Source: an uncultured Eubacteriales bacterium
GTDB taxonomy: Bacteria > Bacillota > Clostridia > Oscillospirales > CAG-272
DNA: 21,148 nt
Assembly: GCA_934433485.1 (NCBI GenBank)
Contig: CAKRZR010000024.1
Span: 1-21,148 of the forward strand
Direction: 5' to 3'
The number at the start of each line of letters is the position of its first letter. Within the stretch, counting starts at the first letter, position 1. The notes under the pieces are model-generated. The model did not search any database and was not told where the DNA came from. It was given only the letters and a program-made list of their open reading frames with translations. Below are positions 1-6,159 of this stretch, in pieces. Made by a program: the position numbers and the translations under genes.

Positions 1-77
1 AAAGTTTCTCCCCCGCGCCCCCACTTCAAAAACTTTTGTGAAAAAGGATTTGGTTGGGTGGGGGATTGGTTGACAGG
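1..77. repeat. 77-bp direct repeat, copy 1 (cut by window start)
   Basis: Every base of 1-77 recurs at 778-854. It is C-rich, then contains TTCAAAAACTTTTGTGAAAAAGG, which can fold partly, and ends in GGTTGACAGG. At copy 2 the repeat is preceded by AACTTTTTGAAAAAAGTTTC, a hairpin-forming stretch also seen at 5345-5363, so the true element probably starts left of this window. It belongs to a dispersed intergenic family in this window. No coding potential was recognised. Bases 78-198 hold no gene. Confidence 0.85.
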
Positions 78-198
78 GTCTATCTTTGGATAGGCTCTGT
101 TTTGTTTACAGTATGTTTACTTTTTGTTCTTTTTGTGGCTGAAATGGATTGGTATACTGTTTGTGGGATCTCAAATTTACATAGAAAGGGTTTGCTTT

Positions 199-747
199 AT
201 GAAACGGATTCTTTGCCTGTTGCTGTGTATGCTTTTGGCTTGCGCTTGTGTTTCGTGTTCCGGAGGGAACGATACGGGGAGCCATACAGAGGCACAGGAT
301 TCTGCCGTGGTTGGCAGCGCGACCTTTGACGCGGCGGCGTATGAGAAGCACAAGGCGTATTTAACGGAAAAAGGGCAGGAAATCTTCGACGAGTTTCGCG
401 GATATGAAAACCAGGCGACCTTGACCGGATATGCGACGGAGGAATTCTACGATCTCGGCGAAACCATCACCGACGGTGCGGACACCTACGCCTTTTATCA
501 CTGGACACTCACCATTACCGTAGACGCGCAGTCGGAGGAATCACCCTTCTGTCCCGGCAGTGCGACGGTGGGAGAGGACGGGAATATCCACAACATTGGC
601 GGAAACTGGCGTCTCGTGATCCACAATCCGGATTCCGACGAGCCGGGGTACCATGAGCTTCTGCCGGGTGAAGGGATCGAGGACAATACGCTCAGCGCAG
701 AGGAGAATCTGGTGCTGTATTTGCGTGAGGTATTTGCAAACGAATAA
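199..747 (+). CDS. small secreted lipoprotein of unknown function
   Basis: The 182-residue product starts MKRILCLLLCMLLACACVSC, a basic n-region, a leucine/cysteine-rich hydrophobic core and a lipobox. Cys15 (LLAC) or Cys20 (CVSC) is the likely lipidated residue, so it should be anchored on the outer face of the membrane. The mature part is acidic and has no domain I recognise. It contains a beta-rich stretch (residues about 90-150) with Trp and Gly, somewhat like small DUF-type lipoproteins. The start at 199 was chosen because AGAAAGG lies just upstream and the signal peptide begins there; earlier in-frame starts would put extra residues in front of it. A TATACT at 153-158 may be the -10 of a promoter, but the -35 is poor. 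The gene is monocistronic and sits between two copies of a 77-bp repeat, so it could be a duplicated or mobile cassette. Function is unknown. Confidence 0.75.
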   Translation: MKRILCLLLCMLLACACVSCSGGNDTGSHTEAQDSAVVGSATFDAAAYEKHKAYLTEKGQEIFDEFRGYENQATLTGYATEEFYDLGETITDGADTYAFYHWTLTITVDAQSEESPFCPGSATVGEDGNIHNIGGNWRLVIHNPDSDEPGYHELLPGEGIEDNTLSAEENLVLYLREVFANE

Positions 748-777
748 GGCTGAATGCGGGGGAGGAACTTTTTGAAA

Positions 778-854
778 AAAGTTTCTCCCCCGCGCCCCCA
801 CTTCAAAAACTTTTGTGAAAAAGGATTTGGTTGGGTGGGGGATTGGTTGACAGG
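778..854. repeat. 77-bp direct repeat, copy 2
   Basis: Identical to bases 1-77. It begins 30 bases after the lipoprotein stop codon and is preceded at 768-787 by AACTTTTTGAAAAAAGTTTC, which can form a hairpin with a T-poor tail. The spacing of 777 bases between copies encloses exactly one gene. Confidence 0.9.
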
Positions 855-904
855 TGTGTCCGTATCGCGCATTTTTGGGATATAGAAAGCTGGTTTGGAA
901 TAAG

Positions 905-948
905 AGAAAAGCGAACGGTCTCTCGTAGGGGAAACCGTTCGCTTTTCT
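905..948. terminator. bidirectional terminator hairpin
   Basis: The arms at 905-919 and 934-948 (AGAAAAGCGAACGGT and its complement) are perfectly complementary around a 14-base loop. The arms end in A/T-runs on both sides, so the hairpin can stop transcription from the lipoprotein side and, more importantly, the minus-strand glycan operon ending at 975. Confidence 0.85.
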
Positions 949-974
949 TTGCATATTCGCTGTATATATATCCG

Positions 975-3302
975 TTAATGCGCCGGGCACCAGCAGATAT
1001 TCGTTTCCGCGGGCGTGCCGTACAGGGTATTTGGCTCGTGCTTATCGCGGAACAGCACGGTGATCGTCGCGGATTTGCCTGCCATCTCCTCTGTCACCGG
1101 GAAGTAGAAGGTCGTGTCGGAATCGGGGGTAATGACGAGGTGCTCCCACATATTGGACGGGTACGACACCGCGCGGTCGGGACAGCCATAGCGTTTGCCG
1201 TCGATCTCCACGGTGACCGCAACGCCTTCCGCGCCATGCTCTCCGTTCACGGCGATTGCCAGCTTGCCGGCGCGCGGGATGACGACGGTTGCTTCCTCCA
1301 TGAACCGCACCGGAAAATCGTGCGCCATGAGGTTGTTCGCGCGGGCATTCGGCGTGTCGATTTGTGCGCCGTTTTTCGTGAGTTTTACGGAAAACAGGCG
1401 ATCCATGGGGTTTGGGAGACGGAAATAGCGGATTGGGCGGTCGATTTTGTACGTTACGCGGCAGCGAACGCCGTGATCCTTTGCGATATTGTGGATTCCC
1501 TCCACGACGTAGAGCATGGTATACGCGCCAAGCTCCGCGATTTCTTCGGGATCCGCCGGAGTGAATGCGACCAGATCTGCCGAAAATTCCGCTTTGCCGG
1601 GGGTGATCTGCGGCAGAATCTGCCGGACGGGATCCTCGCGCGTCGCGTAATACTCGATCTCCACAGCGTCCGCGTCATAGAGTTCGCCGAAATCCACGCG
1701 CAGACAACCGCCGTCGATGCGCTGGCCGCCGAAATACGTACGCGACCGTCCGTCGAAGAAGGTGTCGGGATCGCCGTCGAACAGTGCCATATGGTCGCAG
1801 CCGCGGTACCGGTACGTATCCTGCGCGAAGAAGGCGTGGCGGCATTTGGCGACGGCGAGGTATTCTGTCGTTCCGGCACGGCGCACCGCGCGGATCTCCA
1901 GAGAATCGTTGTCGACGTCGCGCATTGCATATTCATACAGCGTTTTTGCATACGCCGCGTCCGGCGCCGGAAGTCGCTTTGCTTTGCCGAGATGCTCCGG
2001 AACGGGTTCTCTGTGGTCAAACGGCGCGTTTTCCGCGAGAATCTCCCCGCGGAACGCGATGGGATGCTTTGCAGCGACCACCTCTATCTCATCCACGCAC
2101 CCGTTCGTCTGCCGATGGATCACGCGGTATGCGCAGTCCTTTGGCATATCCTCCGCGATTTCGGCGTGACAGCATTCGACAAGCGCGGCGCGGAACGGGT
2201 ACACTTGGATTTCCACAGTCTCGCCATAGGCAAATGTGCCCAAAAATTCCGTATACGGATGGTGCAGAATGACGGAAACTTTGCCCGATTCCGGCTTTTC
2301 CAGTCCGATTTCCGCGTCCAGTTTCACTTTCACGAGGCGCATATTCCACGAGTCGTTGCCGGTGCAGAGGAATTGCCTGGTGCCGTCGCCACGGGAAACC
2401 GCGTTCGGACCGTAGGAATCCGGCAGAAGCATGCCGTGCACGAGGATGGCACGATACTTGCGATGCAGGGAATAAATGGAAGCGAGGATCGGCAGCTCAT
2501 CGTCGCGCAGGAACCATGGATTTCCGTAAATTTCCGGTGCGAGAATCAGCTCTCTGCCGAACGCCTGGTAGAGGAGATCGTCCTCAAAGTATTCCGGACA
2601 CGAGGAGATGCACACGCCGTGATCCTCCGCCAGCCGCTCCAGACCGGGGACGTTGCCGCGTGTAAACGTAAATTCCCTGTGGTGCATGGCGGTTTTCGGA
2701 TTGCAGATGTGGACATCGACGTAGGTTTCCGTGCCGTTCCAGAGAAAGGTGGTGGCGTACGGTTCGCCGATGCCAAGGGGCAGACGATGGTTCAGAACGA
2801 TGAGATCGGGGGAATATTTGCGGCATTTCTGCATCGTCTCTACGAATTTTGCCTGTTTTTCCTCCCGCAGCCCGCCGCATACGCCGTCGAGCTTGAAAAG
2901 CGCGAAGTGATAATCGCGGCACAGGGACACAAGCAGTTCCTGCCGTTCCGCCTCCGTTTTGGGATCGTCGCCGTAGCCATCGGGACCGCCCCAGACGCCG
3001 AGTCGGCAGCCGATCTCCGCCGCCGCGTCCGCGATCGGTCTATAACCGTTTGGATATTGCTTTGTGAGCGCATCCATGCGCTGTGCCGCGTACAGATCGC
3101 CGGAGCCGTCCAGATTTCCGGCGTCCCAGGCGTAAATGTCGAGCTGCATCCCGAACCGGTCTCGCATGAATTTGAAAAATTCCAGATTTGAGAGCGTCTG
3201 CGCTTCCGAGGAACCCTCGTTTGTGCTGTTGACCCAGCTGAAATATTGTGCTCGCGACGGCGTCAACTCGTCCGCGCCGGCGGTTTCTTTGAATTTTTGC
3301 AT
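975..3302 (-). CDS. clan GH-D (alpha-galactosidase-like) protein with discoidin-like domain
   Basis: The 775-residue protein has no signal peptide, so it is probably cytoplasmic. Residues about 15-300 read as a TIM barrel of the alpha-galactosidase clan: an early LDIYAWDAGN strand, GVWGGPDGYGDD, then FKLDGV with Lys137 and Asp139 at the place of the catalytic nucleophile in the family's KxD motif. I could not assign the acid/base residue; Asp196 (YVDVH) is one candidate. A beta domain follows (about 320-375). Residues about 500-645 (FDGDPDTFFDG, LRVDFGELYDADAVEIEYY, YFRLP) look like an F5/8 type C carbohydrate-binding fold. The start has GAGG 8 bases upstream on the minus strand. It lies 27 bases after the GH127 gene and shares its promoter, so the two probably work on one glycan. 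Specificity is unknown; hydrolysis of alpha-galactoside or beta-L-arabinopyranoside is family-based inference. Confidence 0.6.
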   Translation of the reverse strand: MQKFKETAGADELTPSRAQYFSWVNSTNEGSSEAQTLSNLEFFKFMRDRFGMQLDIYAWDAGNLDGSGDLYAAQRMDALTKQYPNGYRPIADAAAEIGCRLGVWGGPDGYGDDPKTEAERQELLVSLCRDYHFALFKLDGVCGGLREEKQAKFVETMQKCRKYSPDLIVLNHRLPLGIGEPYATTFLWNGTETYVDVHICNPKTAMHHREFTFTRGNVPGLERLAEDHGVCISSCPEYFEDDLLYQAFGRELILAPEIYGNPWFLRDDELPILASIYSLHRKYRAILVHGMLLPDSYGPNAVSRGDGTRQFLCTGNDSWNMRLVKVKLDAEIGLEKPESGKVSVILHHPYTEFLGTFAYGETVEIQVYPFRAALVECCHAEIAEDMPKDCAYRVIHRQTNGCVDEIEVVAAKHPIAFRGEILAENAPFDHREPVPEHLGKAKRLPAPDAAYAKTLYEYAMRDVDNDSLEIRAVRRAGTTEYLAVAKCRHAFFAQDTYRYRGCDHMALFDGDPDTFFDGRSRTYFGGQRIDGGCLRVDFGELYDADAVEIEYYATREDPVRQILPQITPGKAEFSADLVAFTPADPEEIAELGAYTMLYVVEGIHNIAKDHGVRCRVTYKIDRPIRYFRLPNPMDRLFSVKLTKNGAQIDTPNARANNLMAHDFPVRFMEEATVVIPRAGKLAIAVNGEHGAEGVAVTVEIDGKRYGCPDRAVSYPSNMWEHLVITPDSDTTFYFPVTEEMAGKSATITVLFRDKHEPNTLYGTPAETNICWCPAH

Positions 3303-3329
3303 AGAATACCTCTGAAAAGAGAATGAAAA

Positions 3330-5210
3330 TCAAACAAGCGGCAGCGACGTCATTCGCAGCATGGTCGCGCCATAGGGCTGGAGCCGCATGGAAACCGCGT
3401 CGCCGATGGGAGTATAGTTGTGCGGCAGCTCCGCGGCGAGCGCGCCGTTGTGCTCCGGGGCGTATCCCCAATGGATCGGACGCAGCGGAAGCGTCAGGGT
3501 GACAGGCGGCTGCTTTTCGTCAAAGGGATGCGCGGATATGTCGTGAAATTGCAACTTTATGCAATCCTGCGCAGCCGTTTTGTCCAGTCCGAATTCCCAA
3601 TCGGACGCCGGGCGAATCTCGTAATCGCAATAGGGGAAAACACGTTCCACCCCATCGCGGGTGTACTCGCGCTTCGTGAAAATGCCGGAGATGGGCAGCG
3701 CGAAGACGAGCGGTCCGCGCGTTACGTACCAGAGCTTTTGCTCCGTGGGCAGCGCGGCGGTGGCGGGATCCTCCTGCGTGACGACGTCAAAATCGAAGGT
3801 CAGCTGGACGGCGCTGTGTCCCTCCCAGGTGCGGCGCAGATGAACGACGGAGCCTGTCTCCACCGGTTCGCCATCGAGAAAGGCCTTTCCGGCGTGCGGC
3901 GGGATGTGCAGACGCAGGGTGAAATCGACGGGCGCGTCAGCAGTGATCTCGTAGCGCACCACGTCGTCAAAGGGGTAATTTGTCACACATTCCACGCATA
4001 CAGACACGTCGTGTATCGTCGTTTTCAACAGACTCGGCGCGATACTGCCGCAGGCAATGCCGATGTTTGTGCCGTTTTCGGAGAGCGGATAGAACGTGGA
4101 CAGCGCGAATTTCGGGAAGCCCTGGTTGAAATTTGCCGTGCAGCAGCCGAAATTCGGCTCCAGTCCGAAGAGGTTCGACTCCCCGGAATTGGTGCGGAAC
4201 GGCGACTTGGCGAAGGGCACACACGCGATCTGGTTCGTCATCTGGTCGTATTGGTGCGTCCACATGTCCGCCGAAACCGTTGCAGGCAGCGCGTTGTAGG
4301 CGAGGATTTCCAGCCGGTCCAGCCACACAGGATCGCCGGTCAGGGAATAGAGAATTTCGTAGGAATACATCGCCTCTACGACGCCGCACAGCTCCGTTCC
4401 GCGAATCGGGGACGCGCCGGAAACGCATTCATCGCCGGTGAAATGTCCGGCTGCCGTGCCGTGATATGCACGCAATAGCGTATACATTTTCTCGGAGAAA
4501 GAATCGTCCGCGTCCGCGCCATCGAGGAGGGAGGCGAGCGCTCCTTCCTTGATTGCCATCGCCTGGTTTACCACGTGACTTTCCTGCTCCCACGTGTCCC
4601 GCGGCGTTTTGTATTCCCAGTTTTTGTATATTTTTTCATACGACAGCCCCTGTTCCCGCAGCGTGCGCGCCAGGTCGAGAAGCCAGGGCTCGGGATAGCG
4701 CTCGTAGGTGAAGTACAGCGGGATCAGCGCCTCAAACCAACGGCTCTTCGCCCACGTGTGAATGGGATGCGCGGCGATGTGGGTGCGCAAATTGGCGAAA
4801 GCGTGGTAAAGAGCTGCCGGGACGCGCGCGTCCTCTGTGCAGTCGTACCAGACAGTGAGCACCTTGCCGATGAGGAACAACGCCCACATGTCGTATCCGT
4901 CGCGCGCCTCCACCGTGCAGGGACATAGCCAGCCGTCCGCGCACTGACCGTCCAAAATCGCGTCGATGTATCGCTTCGCGCGAGACTGCATATCGGCGTC
5001 GCCTAATAAAAATGCAAGCGGAATGAATCCGTCCAGCCAATACGGCACGCGTTCCCAACCGTCGCGATCCCCGCCGATCCAGCGACTGTCGCGCACGTCG
5101 GGCCAGATTTTGTCGAGATTGCCGGACAACCCCTCCGCCTGCGTCAGAAGCTGCGCACGAAGCCAACCGGTCGGATGGATTTCACGAGTGGTAAATCTTG
5201 GAATGTACAT
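3330..5210 (-). CDS. GH127-type (DUF1680) glycoside hydrolase, probable beta-L-arabinofuranosidase family
   Basis: The 626-residue product begins MYIPRFTTREIHPTGW, with AGGAGG six bases before the ATG. It shows the all-alpha toroid core of the DUF1680/GH127 group (QESHVVNQAMAIKEGALASL, YSYEILYSLTGDPVWLDRLE). In characterised GH127 enzymes a Glu and three Cys bind zinc and one Cys is the nucleophile. Here ELC gives Glu273 and Cys275, and NFGCCTANFNQGFPKF gives Cys356-Cys357. The GCCTAN form differs from the CSCCPCN form of the second paralogue at 17010, so this is a distinct subgroup, possibly nearer GH146 or another DUF1680 branch. The C-terminus (from about 430) is beta-sandwich. No signal peptide is visible, so it is probably cytoplasmic. 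It is the first gene of an operon with the GH-D-like protein. An upstream in-frame start at 5315 exists but would include the promoter. Confidence 0.8.
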   Translation of the reverse strand: MYIPRFTTREIHPTGWLRAQLLTQAEGLSGNLDKIWPDVRDSRWIGGDRDGWERVPYWLDGFIPLAFLLGDADMQSRAKRYIDAILDGQCADGWLCPCTVEARDGYDMWALFLIGKVLTVWYDCTEDARVPAALYHAFANLRTHIAAHPIHTWAKSRWFEALIPLYFTYERYPEPWLLDLARTLREQGLSYEKIYKNWEYKTPRDTWEQESHVVNQAMAIKEGALASLLDGADADDSFSEKMYTLLRAYHGTAAGHFTGDECVSGASPIRGTELCGVVEAMYSYEILYSLTGDPVWLDRLEILAYNALPATVSADMWTHQYDQMTNQIACVPFAKSPFRTNSGESNLFGLEPNFGCCTANFNQGFPKFALSTFYPLSENGTNIGIACGSIAPSLLKTTIHDVSVCVECVTNYPFDDVVRYEITADAPVDFTLRLHIPPHAGKAFLDGEPVETGSVVHLRRTWEGHSAVQLTFDFDVVTQEDPATAALPTEQKLWYVTRGPLVFALPISGIFTKREYTRDGVERVFPYCDYEIRPASDWEFGLDKTAAQDCIKLQFHDISAHPFDEKQPPVTLTLPLRPIHWGYAPEHNGALAAELPHNYTPIGDAVSMRLQPYGATMLRMTSLPLV

Positions 5211-5253
5211 ATCGTTCCTCCTGCCATGATCGGAGCGCATGGCGTTTTTTGAC

Positions 5254-5282
5254 AGTATAGCATAAAAACGGTACAATGACAA
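5254..5282 (-). promoter_or_regulatory. sigma-A type promoter of the glycan operon
   Basis: On the minus strand, TTGTCA (5277-5282), a 17-base spacer and TATACT (5254-5259) sit about 45 bases before the ATG at 5210. This also excludes the longer start at 5315. No operator was clear to me. Confidence 0.8.
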
Positions 5283-5338
5283 GGGGATTTTGTAAATTTG
5301 GCACGGAAACAGCATTTACTTTTTGGGGAAACGGACTT

Positions 5339-5395
5339 GGGGAAGCTTTTTGAAAAAAGTTTCCCGGCCCCCTTCAAAAACTTTCTATCTGGGAT
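5339..5395. repeat. dispersed intergenic repeat, short form
   Basis: It contains GAAGCTTTTTGAAAAAAG, TTTCCCGGCCCCC and TTCAAAAACTTT in the same order as the repeat around 768-810. The AAGCTTTTTGAAAAAAGTTT part can fold back on itself. It lies upstream of the minus-strand operon promoter. Confidence 0.65.
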
Positions 5396-5404
5396 AAAAT
5401 GGAT

Positions 5405-5482
5405 ATCGTTTGTGCAATTCCGGTGCGTCAAGTGAAGTTAGTAAAACTTCAAGTTTGTAAAACTTCAAGTTTTACAAACGAT
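5405..5482. repeat. palindromic AT-rich element with nested inverted repeats
   Basis: GTTTGTAAAACTT (5453-5465) and AAGTTTTACAAAC (5467-5479) are perfect inverted repeats. An outer pair, ATCGTTTGT (5405-5413) and ACAAACGAT (5474-5482), encloses the region. GTAAAACTTCAAGTTT also occurs twice in tandem. The left end GGATATCGTTTGTGCAA resembles the arm GGATATAGTTTGTGCAA of the palindrome at 10792-10847, so the two elements are related. Bases 5483-5588 hold no gene or site that I can see. Confidence 0.7.
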
Positions 5483-5588
5483 CAGAAAGCCTATCGCGAC
5501 TTCTTTCCCTCGGCACAGTAGGATGTCTGTCCTGATTTTCTGTGTAATAAAGGAAATGCGGTTGCTGTGCGTTTTTTTCGCGTACCTC

Positions 5589-5618
5589 TTGACAAAACCG
5601 CAACGCTTGTGTTATACT
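5589..5618 (+). promoter_or_regulatory. valS promoter
   Basis: TTGACA (5589-5594), an 18-base spacer and TATACT (5613-5618). It should start transcription near 5625, just ahead of the T-box leader. Confidence 0.85.
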
Positions 5619-5639
5619 ATATTTATATTTATATCCCCT

Positions 5640-5979
5640 ATCGCGTCGATGGGATGGAGTACACGAGGTTCGCGCGTTCAGAGAGCAGTCGGCTGGTGCG
5701 AGATTGCCGCAGCGTTCGTGGAAGTGATCCCGGAGCCGCTTTTCCGAAACAGTTTTTCCGCGGTACGCTGTTTGTGCGCACGCGGGTAGCGTTTGTGCGT
5801 TGTGCGTAAGAAAAGCCGGGTGCTCCCGTTACAGAGCGTGCCGATCCCATGCTGCTACGCATTTTTTGCATTCCGGTAGCTGTGCTGTCGGCGGTGAGCG
5901 CGCCTGTCCATGCATAGGCGAATTTCAGGTGGTACCGCGTGTCCTGCGTCCTGATCGAGAGCGATCCGGGCGTTTTTTT
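5640..5979 (+). promoter_or_regulatory. T-box riboswitch leader, tRNA-Val responsive
   Basis: Landmarks of a T-box leader occur in order: GGAGTA near 5655 (stem I base), AGAGAG (5680-5685) and GGCTGGTG (5691-5698) of the stem I distal half, a specifier region GGAAGTGA with a GTG valine codon at 5724-5726, then AATTTCAGGTGGTACCGCG (5921-5939), the T-box sequence. The variable base in TGGT pairs with an A discriminator base, as expected for tRNA-Val. Uncharged tRNA should stabilise the antiterminator and allow valS expression. ATC overlaps the next register of the specifier loop, but valine fits the downstream gene. Confidence 0.93.
5947..5979 (+). terminator. regulated terminator of the T-box leader
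   Basis: CGTCCTGATCG (5947-5957) pairs with CGATCCGGGCG (5962-5972), using two G-U pairs around an AGAG loop. T7 follows at 5973-5979. It sits just after the T-box sequence, so it is the attenuator that the antiterminator competes with. Confidence 0.88.
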
Positions 5980-6045
5980 GTTTTTTAAAAAAGGAAAAAT
6001 CAGGCAGAATCCGCAAAGTTTCCTACATTATCCTGTCCATTCCCC

Positions 6046-6135
6046 TCATAAAAGTTCTTGCGCAGGCTGGAACGAACAAGTTCGTTCTCAAGAAGCCGCG
6101 TCTCCCCCGTTCCCCCCCGTCTCCCCTCCCCTGTA
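6046..6135 (-). repeat. dispersed GGGGAACG / CTGGCAAGAAC repeat, inside the valS leader
   Basis: Read on the minus strand, this stretch matches 18830-18926: a G-rich GGGGAACG-type tract, CGGCTTCTTGA, an inner palindrome GAACGAACTTGTTCGTTC, then CAGCCTG.GCAAGAACTTTTATGA. It ends about eight bases before the valS ribosome binding site, so it is transcribed with valS and can form a stem close to the start. Confidence 0.8.
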
Positions 6136-6159
6136 ATTCATCAGAAAGGTGAAATATAT

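Noticed and set aside
831..3191. Long open frame on the plus strand opposite the GH-D-like gene (786 codons)
   Set aside because: Arg/His/Val-rich translation without domains, no ribosome binding site, and it is the antisense shadow of a clear gene in GC-rich DNA.
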